Assembly: GCF_030848805.1 (NCBI RefSeq)
Contig: NC_092364.1
Span: 13,169,650 to 13,233,649, forward strand
DNA length: 64,000 nucleotides
Direction: 5' to 3'
Source: Temnothorax longispinosus
Lineage: Eukaryota; Arthropoda; Insecta; Hymenoptera; Formicidae
Numbering within the stretch: position 1 is the stretch's first letter; the number at the start of each line of letters is the position of its first letter. Below are positions 1 to 11,537 of this stretch, piece after piece. The translations under genes and the position numbers were made by a program. The notes under the pieces are model-generated. The model was not told the DNA's origin and ran no database searches. It saw nothing but the letters and a program-made list of their open reading frames with translations.

Positions 1-1
1 G

Positions 2-88
2 AACGACGATGAAATCACGTACGGAACGGAAATCACGTCCGTAGGATTGACGACGCGACCGGTAACGAGACGACGCTGCTTGCCGGAG
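2..88 (+). CDS. Possible partial exon ending at a consensus splice donor
   Basis: Frame 2 is open from the window edge for 29 codons and ends at GAG followed by GTAAGT, a consensus donor at 89-94. The product is not recognised. The opposite strand is also open here but has no convincing splice site. The foldback element starts only 15 bp after the donor, so if this is a real exon the element sits inside its intron. It is a single-exon guess without family support. Confidence 0.25.
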
Positions 89-103
89 GTAAGTGCCGTG
101 ACG

Positions 104-2232
104 GTGTCTGTGAAGTTGGCACCTCATTTTCAAAAATTGGCAATTTTATTAAGAGTTCCATTTGCACCCACAATAGTTCTACAGTTCCTGATGTATTTCA
201 TAAATAGTTCCGTCGATTTAGATAAAAATATAACGATTTAAAAAATGAGGTGCTAACTTCCCGTGGCACCTCAAGTTTCGAAATATTTATTTTTATCACG
301 GAATTCTATAGTTCTTGAAGAGTTCTATTGTTCCTGATAGGTTTTAGCGATAGTTCTGGTCTTTAAGTATTTTTTAATAATTTTTTAATCTGACCGCTGG
401 CACCTCAAGTTTAAAAAAAATTGATTTTTATCATGGAATTCTATAGTTCTCGAAGAGTTCTACAGTTCCTGATAGGTTTTAGCAACAGTTCTGGCCTCTA
501 AATATTTTTTTTAACAATTTTTATTGTGACCGCTGGCACCGCACACGAGAGTAAAGTCATGAATCGCAGGCAGTTTTGATCGACTTTTTGACAGTTCTCG
601 ATAGTTCTCGCATAGTTCCAACAGTTTTTATAGGTTTTAGCAACAGTTCCGGCCTCTAAATATTTTTTTAACAATTTTTTACTGTGACCGCTGCTATCGC
701 ACACAAGAGTAAAGTTATGAATCGCAGGCAGTTTCGATCGACTTTTTGACAGTTCTCGATAGTTCTCGCATAGTTCCAACAGTTTTTATAGGTTTTAGCA
801 ATAGTTCCGGCCTCTAAATATTTCTTTAACAATTTTTTACTGTGCCCGCTGGCACCGCACACAAGAGTAAAGTCATGAATCGCAGGCAGTTTTGATCGAC
901 TTTTTGACAGTTCTCGATAGTTTTCGCATAGTTCCAACAGTTTTTACAGGTTTTAGCAACAGTTCCGGCCTCTAAATATTTTTTTAACAATTTTTTACTG
1001 TGACCGCTGGCACCGCACACAAGAGTAAACACGGAGGTGCAGACAGGCAGTTCTGGCCGATTTTTCGGTATTTTCGTACAGTTCTGCGATAGTTCTGAAG
1101 ACCCCGGTAGGTTTCGATCACAGTTCCGGCTTTTAAATATTTTTTAACAGTTTTTTATTCTCAGAGTTGGCACGTCACCTTCAAGAGAACTAAGGAGTGC
1201 TGGCTTGTTTCGCGGTTTTTTTCGACATTCCCCGACAGCTCTTGCATAGTTCCAACAATATGTTCCGAAAAGTTTCCGTTTCTGGTCCCTTTAAAGGCCA
1301 CTCCGGCCCCAAGAACGGCATGGCAAATATTGAAAATTTTTAAAGTTTAAACTTTAGGGTTTTTGATATCGTTAATCACGATTCTGAGGTCAGATTATCG
1401 AAATTTTGCACAGGGACCAAAAACGGAAATTTTTTGGAACATGTTGGTTGTGTATATGCATAAATTTTACGTCAAAAAAATCCAAGGTTTTAATGGAAAA
1501 ATGCCGGCGGCCCTCTGCAGGTTAAATATCGGAACTGTGGCTAAAACCTATCAAAATTGTTGGAACTATGCAAGAGCTGTTGGGGAGTGTCGAAAAAAAC
1601 TGCGAAGCAAGCCAGCACTCCTTAGTTCTCTTGAAGGTGAGGTGCCAACTCTGAGAATAAAAAACTGTTAAAAAATATTTAAAAGCCGGAACTGTGATCG
1701 AAACCTACCGGGGTCTTCAGAACTATCGCAGAACTGTACGAAAATGCCGAAAAATCGGCCAGAACTGCTTGCCTGCACCTCCGTGTTTACTCTTGTGTGC
1801 GGTGCCAGCGGTCACAGTAAAAAATTGTTAAAAAAATATTTAGAGGCCGGAACTGTTGCTAAACCTACCTAGTAGAACTCTTCGAGAACTATAGAATTCC
1901 ATGATAAAAATCAATTTTTTTGAAACTTGAGGTGCCAGCGGTCAGATTAAAAAATTATTTAAAAATACTTAAAGACTAGAACTATCGCTAAAACCTATCA
2001 GGAACTATAGAACTCTTCAAGAACTATAGAATTCCGTGATAAAAATAAATATTTTCGAAACTTGAGGTGCCACGGGAAGTTAGCACCTCATTTTTTAAGT
2101 CGTTATATTTTTATCTAAATCGACGGAACTATTTATGAAATACATCAGGAACTGTAGAACTATTGTGGGTGCAAATGGAACTCTTAATAAAATTTCCAAT
2201 TTTTGAAAATGAGGTGCCAACTTCACAGACAC
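104..2232. mobile_element. 2.1-kb foldback (long inverted repeat) element
   Basis: The two ends are near-perfect reverse complements starting GTGTCTGTGAAGTTGGCACC on the left and ending with its complement on the right. The arms run inward to about 1260 on the left and 1550 on the right, leaving a unique core of roughly 290 bp. The left arm is longer because it holds a 158-bp tandem repeat missing from the right arm. Arms are rich in variants of the words AGTTCTATAGTTCCTGATA. I saw no transposase and no convincing target-site duplication. Reading frames inside are shadows of the repeats. Diverged relatives occur near 20.24-20.76 kb and 26.09-26.42 kb. Confidence 0.85.
511..1030. repeat. 158-bp tandem repeat, about three copies, in the left foldback arm
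   Basis: The word CATAGTTCCAACAG recurs at about 611, 769 and 927, a period of 158 bp, with matching flanks such as CGCAGGCAGTTTTGATCGAC. Copies differ at a few positions. The right arm of the element lacks the expansion, so it arose after the inverted repeat formed or was lost from the other arm. Confidence 0.8.
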
Positions 2233-2322
2233 GATATTAAATCTGTCTAGCCGCTATCTAGAAAGAGATAGGGTAAGACTAGGATAACCTAGTTAGATTT
2301 AAAATTAATAAATAAATATTAA

Positions 2323-2513
2323 CAAGGGAACCTCGCAAAGTGTCAAATTCTGATTTTAATATAACTTTGTGTATATACAGGCAGGGGTACTTTCACCTCT
2401 TAAAACCGTTATTGGCACCAACTCCTATTTTCTAAATTCATCTATTTACACAATCTGTATGTACAACAAAGTTATATTAAAATTAGAATTTGACACTTCG
2501 CGAGGTTTCCTTG
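2323..2513. mobile_element. 191-bp MITE with TAA target duplication
   Basis: Terminal inverted repeats of about 55 bp begin CAAGGGAACCTCGC and end with GCGAGGTTTCCTTG. A direct TAA flanks both sides (2320-2322 and 2514-2516). A 3-bp TWA duplication is typical of PIF/Harbinger elements, so this is probably a non-autonomous member. No coding capacity. Confidence 0.75.
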
Positions 2514-2516
2514 TAA

Positions 2517-3288
2517 GACGATTGTAAACTTTATATATAGTAATCTTAGTTACAAAGAAGTAATGCGAGTTATATTTAATAGTATAATCATTTAAGGATT
2601 GATCTGATCGTTATTTCTGGCTTTTTTTGATTGATGTAACCGATGACCATTCCAGTCCTTAGCGTTCGTTAAAGTAATGCCTATAGCTGAATATATTTCC
2701 TTTTGGGTGTAATACATTTTCCATGCTTCTCAATAATGTTTACAACAACATCTACACAACATATACAATTCAATTATTATGTATAAAACTTTTTATCTCT
2801 AAATTAACATAGAATTACTATTAATAGTAATATGGAGAAAAGTTGTATTTTCTTACCAATAATGCAGTCGCAGATCGGAGTTTTTTTAAGGACAATTTTG
2901 GCATCAATTTTCTTTTGTGCTGTGCATATTAATGCAAGCTCCCTTGTCACTAATTTTTTCATTATGTTTGCAACACTTTTACTGAATGTTGTAATTGTCC
3001 ACGCGTATATGTAAATGTCGCCATTTTTTAAGTGGTGCAACATTTTCTTTACGGTTTGAAAATTCATGTCTTGTATTTTTATGCAATTTGTTCGATTTTT
3101 TGACATTTCGCTGTTTAGCATAGTTGAGAAGACGCTTAAACAAATTATGAAAGATTAGGGAAAAATTGATGCGTTATAGAAGATAAATTATATTATATCA
3201 TATATTGAATAAATACCGTGCCACGGCATGATGAACGAGATTGCTACTTGTCGCGGCAAGGTTTGGAAGAGTAATGTAAATTACTCAC
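2517..3288. other. No gene recognised
   Basis: AT-rich sequence without recognisable coding regions. The short frames at 2804-3121 overlap on both strands and have no family features. If the exon at 3289-3360 is real, this stretch is its downstream intron. Confidence 0.5.
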
Positions 3289-3360
3289 GGGGGTGATCTC
3301 CGACGGTTCAGCATCCGGCGTCCTCGGCGGAACCCGATGCTCTTCTCTTGGTTTCGCCAT
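3289..3360 (-). CDS. Candidate first coding exon of an unidentified minus-strand gene
   Basis: On the minus strand ATG at 3360-3358 sits in a strong start context (GAAAAATGG) and opens 24 codons, starting MAKPREEH and ending SEITP, followed directly by the donor GTGAGT. The GC-rich codons stand out from the AT-rich surroundings. Later exons would lie to the left but none was recognised before the window edge. The product is unknown: the peptide is short, proline- and charge-rich and has no domain. It could be a real 5' exon or a chance match. Confidence 0.4.
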
Positions 3361-3979
3361 TTTTCGACTACCACACTGAGAAAAAATACTTCTTAAAATT
3401 ATCTGTCAAATATTTGCTTCATTAATTTGCGAGAGATTTTTAAGACTATTAAATTGTTCGTTTACGTTAATTTATTGAATTTGAAGCAATCTTGATCATT
3501 TTTTTTATCAGTACTTAATGTTTTAAGTATATAACACTAGTTTGATTTTTAACATATTGAATAATATTTTTTTAGTCGACGTATAATTTATCTAATTCGC
3601 TGTTATAGTAATAAGCATTCGTATCTGCTAAAGTTTTGAATAATATTTTGCTTATTTTGCTTACAAGGTAGTACTCATTTGAAACACCCCGAAACGTCAT
3701 GTTTCCTGACAAATTCAACCTTCGAGAGCTTAATTTACCAGATCCGTGAATATTCAATCGAGAACGTCGTTAGTTAAAGCCGAATTTCAATTTTCGCTAA
3801 TATATAAGCAAGAGTTACGACTTGTCGAAATATAACTCTTCGCTCAGTTACTAATTAATTACGTTATCCGCGACACGGATATGGTCATGCGAGATTAATC
3901 GAACGTTAACGTCCCTTGGCCGCGTTTTGAAACGGAATTTGTCGATCGTCTCAGAAATCGATTTATCAGATCGGCGGTA

Positions 3980-4165
3980 GACTGTAAAAACAAGTGTGTT
4001 ACTTTAACACATTTCACGCGTGTAAAGCTTGTAGTCACTTTTTACACGTCTACAGCCGTATAAATATGTAACACACAAGAAAGTGTGTATATTTGCAAGA
4101 ACCATGTAGATATAACACACGAAAAGTGTGTTTTATAGACACGTACCTATAATTCGTGTTGTGCT
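3980..4165. repeat. Dispersed ACACAC/GTGTGT hairpin-rich repeat
   Basis: Short inverted words such as AACACA and TGTGTT recur every 20-40 bp. A similar tract lies at about 9900-10195 and a weaker one at 25360-25560. No coding capacity; class unknown. Confidence 0.45.
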
Positions 4166-4197
4166 GAATGCATATAATATGTGTAACAGCTTTTATG

Positions 4198-4321
4198 CAA
4201 TAAGCTATAAGCAATAAATCAGAAATTAGAAGCTAGTTGTAAAAAGCTAGCTGACCAATCACGTTAATCCCTGACTTCCTTACAACTAGCCTTTGATTTC
4301 TGATTTACTTATAGCTTATTG
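4198..4321. mobile_element. 124-bp palindromic MITE
   Basis: Imperfect inverted repeats start CAATAAGCTATAAG and end CTTATAGCTTATTG, with matching interiors (ATCAGAAAT and ATTTCTGAT). No clear target duplication was found. Confidence 0.6.
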
Positions 4322-4392
4322 TAGAAAGGCCTATAAAGCATATAAATGATTCATAAACGATCGATTTTTTAATAACTTTATCTTTATTATTT

Positions 4393-5108
4393 TTATAGCA
4401 TCTCATCATGTGATTTAAAAAACTTCCAAATATCTATATAATTCCCAAGAAAAGCAATTACAATTTAGTTTACTTTTCTTCTCTTGACTAATGGTTTTCT
4501 GGATATATAATATAAACTTATACTTATTGTATCATGTATATAAATGAAAATTGAAGCAAATTTATATAAACAAAAAAATAAATTGTACTTATACAATACC
4601 ATAAAAAAAACTTGTCAAAAATTATTTGATCGCGTCTATTTTTCTCTATCTAAATATTTTTTAATAAAATTGTTTCCATTTATCTCTACATTTTTAAAAC
4701 AAAATAATCATAATCATTATTTTTATTTTTTTTATAGCATCTCATCATGTGAATTCAAAAACTTCAAAAATGCGAATATCTCTATAATTTCTAAGAAATG
4801 CAAAAATGCAAATATCTATAATTTCTAAGAAAAGCAATTACAATTCAATTTATTTTTCTTCTCTTGAATAATGGTTTTCTAGATATATAATATAAACTTA
4901 TACTTTGTATCGTGTATATGAATAAAAATTGAAACATATTTATGTAAAAAAAAATATACACGATACTATTGAAACAAATTTATGTAAAAGAAAAATAAAT
5001 TGTATCAATACAACACCTAAAGAAAAATTTTTGAAAATTATTTGATCGCGTCTATTTATCTCTATCTAAATATTTTTAAATAAAACTATTTCCATTTGAT
5101 CTCTTTTT
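4393..5108. repeat. Diverged tandem duplication of about 340 bp
   Basis: 4393-4690 and 4734-5108 share blocks in the same order, including TATAGCATCTCATCATGTGA, TAATGGTTTTCT and ATTTGATCGCGTCTATTT. The second copy has further small internal duplications. AT-rich and non-coding. Confidence 0.7.
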
Positions 5109-5268
5109 AAAACAATTTTTAAAACAAAGTAATAGAAAATAATAATTTGTGTTGTTTAATGTATAAATAGAATTATACAAGTGATATTTACTTGGATGCA
5201 CAAAAAATGTGCACATATAGAGATATATTATTTTCACACGAGATACATTACGAGATCACATAAATACA

Positions 5269-6821
5269 TTACTCATAAGACCGGGTGCGGTTGCGATCCC
5301 TGATAAATTTGTCTATAGCTGCATTTTCCTTTATTACTGTTCCTAGCACTTCATGGTCAACGTAGTTCATTGTATTTTTATATGCATTGGGGTAATTTGT
5401 ATCCCAAACATAGTATGAAGCCAATAAACAAGCTACTGATTTGGAAACAGATGGCTCAACTATTTTCATCCTGATCTCATCTGCGACCACATAGGCTGCA
5501 GTAATAGCTCCCTCCAGTGTGAACATAACTAGTCGAGGTGAATCGCCTTTCGTAGTCATTAAATCTTGCGTGGAAGAGCCTGATAAAAAAAAAAAATATA
5601 AATTTTCTGAAAAATGTAATTTCTATATTAGTAATAATAGATCTGAAAATACATACTTCTTTCACAAGAAATAAAGGGGTTTTTCTAAATCTCTTGTTTG
5701 TCACAGATTTGTAGAGTTTAAGCATTATTTCGGCTTTACCTAACTCATTCTGTTCAATATCAAAGTGCTGTCCTAAGACTTCAATCATACCATCTACTTT
5801 TGTAATAAACTTTTCTATAGCTCCTTCTTCCTTTTTCCATTTTTTAATACTGCAGAACTCAGATAAAATCTGCATAGAAAAGAAAGATTCTTTTGTAGTT
5901 TTTCCTTAACTTACAATTAACCCTAACCCGTATAACATGTTTTTTTTACCCTGCAGCCTGTAACCATGGGTCGTTTATACCAGTTACAATTTTCAACTAA
6001 ATAGTTGAATTAAATAATGATAATAGAAAATTCTGAAAAAATTCATATAGTATGTTCCATGTTTCTACTAAAAGCCCCCACAAAGCAATTTTAAATATTG
6101 TTAAGTTTAGTATTTTTTATGATTAATGTTTGGTATGAAAAACGGGTCATTTACGAGTTTCGTAGAAAAAGCTCGGATATGAAAGACTCATCGTAACAAG
6201 ATTAGGGTTAATTATTATGTTAAATATAAGAAAAAATTTAACCAAATAAAATCTTACCAAGGTGTCCAATTTGCGATGTGGATATTTTTCCACCACTTCA
6301 GAAATTTTTTTCGTATCATTCTTAATCCATTTTCTCCGTTCAGTGAAGGTCTCTTTAAGTAAATACCGCACGTGAGGAGTATCACCTTTGTTCTTTTCTA
6401 ACTCTTTTAATGCAGTTTCTATGTCAGTTTGTATAGGCCTGTAATAAAACAATTAATTTAATAAGAAACTTGAATTGTGCAAATTTTGAAATAATGGGTG
6501 AGAAAATAATTTACTGTTTATCTGCGACTACAGATGCCTGCCTGATGATTTCTGCATACGCAGATCTAACTGGCTTAGGAGAGGCATTATTGTATCTTCT
6601 CTTGATATTAGCTTTCCGGTTTCTGATGCATGTGCTTAATTGTGTTTTTACTACACCCTGTAAATAATAGACCATAATACAGACATTACAGAAATATATT
6701 AACAAAGAAAATAATGAAACACAAACTTTTCATCTGTAAAAATATATACTTACACAACCACCTTTGCCACCTTTCAATTCAGGATAGGCTGCAACGATGC
6801 TTGAAGCGTAGTAAGTAATCT
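5269..6821 (-). CDS. Multi-exon SAMD3-like family protein, partial and frame-shifted
   Basis: Five minus-strand exons can be chained: about 6821-6754 (EITYYASSIVAAYPELKGG), 6657-6515, 6438-6258, 5869-5657 and 5579-5269 (stop). All four junctions have GT/AG ends. The first three keep phase: exon 2 ends in CA and exon 3 supplies the G of a glutamine codon. The last junction does not fit: the final exon needs one extra base. The segment with ERRKWI and VVEKYPHRKL, and the C-terminal CLLASYYVWDTNYPNAYK, resemble the C-terminal region of SAMD3-like uncharacterised proteins. This assignment is from memory of the family pattern. No start codon is visible in the first exon listed. The phase break suggests a recent pseudogene, an unseen splice variant or a sequence error. 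Confidence 0.5.
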
Positions 6822-6895
6822 CTTTTTGTAGGTTGGTTGTTAGTTATAACTGATAGATGAGTAGCCCAAAAGTAAATAAACGTTTTTTGTCCTTT

Positions 6896-8425
6896 CATTA
6901 AAATCAATTTTTTATTTAACAGAGTATAGTGTTAGTCATATTACAATATACAGATATTTAACCATTAGGTATTTATTAATATACTGAAACGTCTCTAGCG
7001 TAATGTGACGGATACTAATATATTCAAAAGCTGTATTTTATCGGAATGACTGATTTTAATTTATTAATGCTGAAAATTTTTATTTTATTCTTAGTTTTTT
7101 TAGAATATTTATTTTATTGGAACAAGTAAATAAACGTTTTTTGTCCTTTTAGTATTCCAATTGTTTTTAGTATGTTTTCCAGCTCGGCTGTTAAGGAGGT
7201 TCGATGGCTTCATCGGGGGGAGTAGTGGGACGCGGGGGTTCTGGAAACAGCGCACTAGCGTTTGAAGTAGTGGGAATGAAGGGGATTGCTCTGATTGGTC
7301 GCCGCGTGTATAATGCGTGCTGCTGTTCACGTCGTTCACGACCATGACAGTCTATGCAGACGAAAAATCAAGCAATTTATGCTTTAATAATTAATTTTTC
7401 TACGAAATGTGCGGTAACCTTCCCCTTTCTTTCGCTCATTTATTTGTAAATTATTAAGTTACATGTGCAAATTTCTTTTTCTTTATCATTTGCATTTTTT
7501 CTTGCACTTATTTCATTCTGAAGGTATACGCAATATGTCATTTCCCATAAAAACCATAAGAACCTATGTTAAAAATGCAGCCAGTTTCATGCAATTTTAG
7601 TATGTTGTTCTGGAATGCAAAATAGAATTATGTGAATTTTTTGGGAATTTTTCACCGTCCCGTTTTGAAATAAATCTACTCCTAAAATTGTACTTTTTAG
7701 GTTTTTGGAGTAGATTTTTTTCAAAACGGGACGGTGAAAAATTCCCAAAAAATTCACATAATTCTATTTTGCATTGCAGAACAACATATTAAAATTTCAT
7801 GAAATTCTCTGGATTTTGTTGTAGCCATCGAACCACCTTAATTGGGGAAGAGGTGCTGGATTCGGTACTGTGTCTGAACCAAACTCGTTTATTTGATGAC
7901 ATCTGTTTGATGTTTTTGAGTTTGACTCAACATTAGCCTGAACAACACAATGCAGCCCAATAAACATTGACATGATTATAATTATGTAGATTAGGGATGC
8001 ACCAAATAGTAATTATTTAGCCAAATAGTAATTTTTAACTCAATTATTCAAGTTCTTAAGGAATAGAACGTGAAATAAAAATAAAACGTAAATATGAACG
8101 ATGTCAACATTTATTATATTAATACAACAAATACACATATTGTGTTACTTAAATAAACAATGTCCATAATAAAAAACTAGACAATAAAATAATGTACTTG
8201 TTCCAATAAAATAAATATTCTAAAAAAACTAAGAATAAAATAAAAATTTTCAGCATTAATAAATTAAAATCAGTCATTCCGATAAAATACAGCTTTTGAA
8301 TATATTAGTATCCGTCACATTACGCTAGAGACGTTTCAGTATATTAATAAATATACCTAATGGTTAAATATCTGTATATTGTAATATGACTAACACTATA
8401 CTCTGTTAAATAAAAAATTGACCAG
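6896..8425. repeat. Inverted repeat pair (6896-7127 and 8200-8425) around nested elements
   Basis: The arms are long and nearly identical reverse complements, sharing TAGCGTAATGTGACGGATAC and its complement. A third, more diverged copy lies at about 8540-8660 in the orientation of the first. The region between holds the TTAA-flanked element at 7195-7837. This may be one large foldback element or two insertions of the same element. No transposase was found. Confidence 0.7.
7195..7837. mobile_element. 643-bp non-autonomous element flanked by TTAA
   Basis: Ends are GGAGGTTCGATGGC on the left and the near-complement GCCATCGAACCACC on the right, each flanked by TTAA (7191-7194 and 7838-7841). TTAA suggests piggyBac targeting, but the ends lack the usual CCC start, and a TA target is also possible. 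The right part holds a long palindrome (7583-7690 against 7699-7804), so it is probably a nested or composite insertion. The left part is GC-richer and unlike its neighbours. Confidence 0.65.
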
Positions 8426-8816
8426 CGGCCGGACGAACACTACGTACGAGTTCTTTGTACATTTATTTCGTGCATGTCTATATACAGAAACTCTCTCTAC
8501 AGCAGTATTACTCCTATGCGCGAGAACTGGTCAACTTTTCGTTGAATAGAGTATAATAATGTATCCAAAAACTGTACTTTATCGCAATGACTGATTTTTA
8601 TTTATTAATGTTAAACAACTTTATTTTATTTTTTTAGAATATTCATTTTACTGGAACAAGTACATTGTCATATTCTCTGGTTTTCTATTACGAACATTGT
8701 TTATTTTAAGTAATGCAATATTATCTAATAATAAACGCTGTTAAAATCATTCATATTTATATTTTATCTTTTCACATTTTACTGTTTAAGAACTTAATTT
8801 ATTTAAAACTTATTAT

Positions 8817-9289
8817 TCAGTTGCTGAATACCGAATAATACCGAATATTCAATACATCCTTAACACGTTCCGTGTCAGACCGATTTTTTGCTTCTTGCTG
8901 GAACACAATAGGCATATCGATGATATTTACGTCCATAACCTCTACTGCTTCTTTCATCTCTTCGTTTTGTGCACAATTCATATTTGCACTGTTTGTAGCA
9001 ACAATAGATGCTTCAAAAGTAGAAATAACATCCACCAATAAGACCGTAACATCAGTGTCATTACATATTTCGTCGTCGTCTTCAATGTCAACGAGCCTGT
9101 TTTTTCCCGGAATAGCTTTTTGTATAGAACAATTTCTTTTCCCTTCATCATATTAGAATGGACATGATCTGAAGCACAGGCCTTGTTCAAGGCTCGGCGC
9201 AAACACTCGGCGTCGGACAAATATTTTTCTTTTATAAATTTGATACGTTTGTATCGTTCCCCAATTATGCAAAAAACTTTACGTTCCAT
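8817..9289 (-). CDS. Frameshifted coding exon, possibly the 5' end of the SAMD3-like gene
   Basis: ATG at 9289-9287 opens a frame starting MERKVFCIIGERYKRIKF. A frame change near 9100 joins a second frame running through VDIEDDDEICNDTDV to NIRYYSVFSN and a stop at 8817. Together they give about 155 codons of protein-like composition. An acceptor-like TTTTTATTCCAG lies about 75 bp upstream. It shares strand and order with the gene at 5269-6821, so it may be that gene's 5' exon, now broken and separated by transposon insertions. No domain is recognised. Confidence 0.35.
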
Positions 9290-9620
9290 GTTCACAACTT
9301 CGTTTGAAGTTGAATGTATATCGAAATAGCAAAAAGTATTTGAAACTAAGGAATATGAAATGACTGGAATAAAAAATATATTAATAATAATAAACACGAA
9401 AACATATATATATTACACTAAACTAAGTAAATGAAATCACTGAATTATATAACTGCAAGAACTAAATCAATGAGATCACTGAACTATATATTATACTGCA
9501 ACAACTAAATCAATGCAACCACTCTCGAACTCGTATCACGGTCTTCTTCTGATTTTACGTATCACGTCAACAGGTAACCAGCAGTGATGCAAACTCGAGC
9601 CCGCGCACGGCCGCTGGTAA

Positions 9621-9797
9621 AGGCCTTCACACATAAAATGTCGTAAGGACGTAAAACGTAGGCGTAAGAAAATCGATCAATCCCAATCAAGTATTTCCCC
9701 CTACTGTGGTTACGGACAGCACAATACTTGATTGGGATTGGTCGATTTTCTTACGCTTACGTTTTACGTTCTTACGCGATTTTATGTGTGAAGGCCT
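9621..9797. mobile_element. 177-bp palindromic MITE with TAA target duplication
   Basis: Inverted repeats of about 75 bp start AGGCCTTCACACATAAAAT and end with the complement. Direct TAA flanks at 9618-9620 and 9798-9800. Probably a PIF/Harbinger-type non-autonomous element. Confidence 0.8.
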
Positions 9798-9899
9798 TAA
9801 CAGTGGACTAGATCTAACAACGATCGTTGCTAAGCAACGATCTTCTTTTTCCACTCTTGTTGTCTCGCTCGCTCGTGATCGTCATATATTCGCGGCTTA

Positions 9900-10195
9900 A
9901 ATGTGTAATGCCCGCTAAGCGTGTAACTCTATTAATGTGTTGTTTCTTCCAAATGTGTTAATCTACGGTTTGTGTATTAATTATACACACATTATATGCA
10001 TTCAATTTACTGTGTTATAATCTTAACACACATGAAGTGTGTTATCCACTATTACACATCTCGTGTGTATACATCAGTACATTTCGTATGTCGTTTTAAC
10101 ACATCTACAACCGCAGCTGTGTTGTTAAAACACACCACACACAAATTAGTGAATTGTGTGTTGTTTTTACTTCAAAACACGTTATTTTTTACAGT
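9900..10195. repeat. ACACAC/GTGTGT hairpin-rich repeat, second copy
   Basis: Same word pattern as the tract at 3980-4165 (for example ACACATGAAGTGTGTTA). Non-coding. Confidence 0.4.
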
Positions 10196-10199
10196 GAAT

Positions 10200-11100
10200 A
10201 TTAAAACATCGTATATTATCAAGAACAACATCTGAACTTCGGTTGAGATCTCTCCCCCTTTTTCCGCTCCCTTTTTTCACTCGTCCCAGAAACGCTCGTT
10301 AACCCTTTCAAGATGGTATTAATTTAGGGGACAGTGGAAAACTTTTTATGTTTTTAGTTTTTTAAATCAATATTTACTTTTTAAATCAGTATTCACTTTT
10401 ATGCTGTATCGCTGCAGCTTTCTGATTGATTAATTTTTATGTTTTGAGAATCCATATTAATTTGGATTTCTCTTACTTGGCTCCTTATTCTGCTCCACTC
10501 GACATGCTTATCAGAGAGCGCCTCATTCAGAGAGCGCAGCCGAACATTTTTTTAAAAGCATTGATAAGTACTGCTACCTGGTATCTTTCTCTCTTATATC
10601 CTAAATTGCAAGTTGGCCCATACTCCGATTTATAGAGGGACTCTATCAGAGCCCCTCTTAAAAAAGAAATGTATATAATTTTACGAAACAATGAGAAATT
10701 TATTTTCTCAAAGTTTTGAGAATTAAAATTAAAATTACCTTTATTTAGGGAGAATACGTTTATAACTGTTATTTAAAATCTGATTTAATTGATATTATTT
10801 AATTCTTGTTTATATACAATTGTAGTTAAGAACCTGATTTAAAGGAAGGATTAATTCCTGTTTCAAAGATTTGTTGAAGTTAAAGTATATAAGTCAGAAC
10901 TTGATGAATTTGCTCGTGTAAAAACTGTCGGTACACTCTAAGAAATATGGGTGTGAATTTAACACCAATGGTGTGAATCGTAATACCCGTCGTAAGCGGT
11001 GAGATCCCAATTTTTCCGACTTTCTTTTATAAAATCTCCACCAGTCGACAAACAGTGCCGTATTGAATTCTTCCAGTCGTTATTAATATTATTTTTTATT
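10200..11100. other. No gene recognised
   Basis: AT-rich. A short minus-strand frame (10959-11168) contains WKNSIRHCLS, which looks like a forkhead helix, but nothing around it supports a forkhead domain. Confidence 0.4.
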
Positions 11101-11107
11101 TTATAAA

Positions 11108-11264
11108 TGGAGGGGTAAAAATCACAGTGGTGTAAGTCAAACTTTTTTAAATATTTTCTCGTGTGCATAGATGAAATTTATATATTGTACAGATTGCATT
11201 TTTGCACACGAGAAAATATTTAAAAAAAAATTGACTTACACCCCACTGTGGTTTTTACCCCTTT
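11108..11264. mobile_element. Palindromic MITE, GGAGGGGTAAAAA family, copy 1
   Basis: Arms start TGGAGGGGTAAAAATCACAG and end with the near-complement. The inner arms hold ATTTTCTCGTGTGCA and its complement. A shorter member of the family is at 14619-14698. Confidence 0.75.
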
Positions 11265-11537
11265 ATTTATAAAATAAAAATTTTCTAAAATGTAGTTTTA
11301 TAAAAAATATATACGCATTTTATATGCAATATACATAAAAATTGCTTTACGTCAAATATTAATGTTATTTTTTTACAAGTTTTTCATTTTGTCAGTTATA
11401 ATTTTTTGAAGCACCATTGTTTCGTGCTCGGTCGGAGATTGGGAAAGAATTTCTATGAATTTAATGTTGTAGTATTAACACAAGAAAATTCAAAGACGAA
11501 TAACCCTTATGAAAAAATACTAATCGAGTTTAAACGT

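Noticed and set aside
498..1032. Three similar 70-90 codon minus-strand frames (MELCENYRELS starts)
   Set aside because: They are the 158-bp tandem repeat of the foldback arm read in frame; there is no coding evidence.
10959..11168. WKNSIRHCLS, similar to the forkhead recognition helix
   Set aside because: Only about ten residues match, the rest of the domain is absent, and the frame runs into a MITE.
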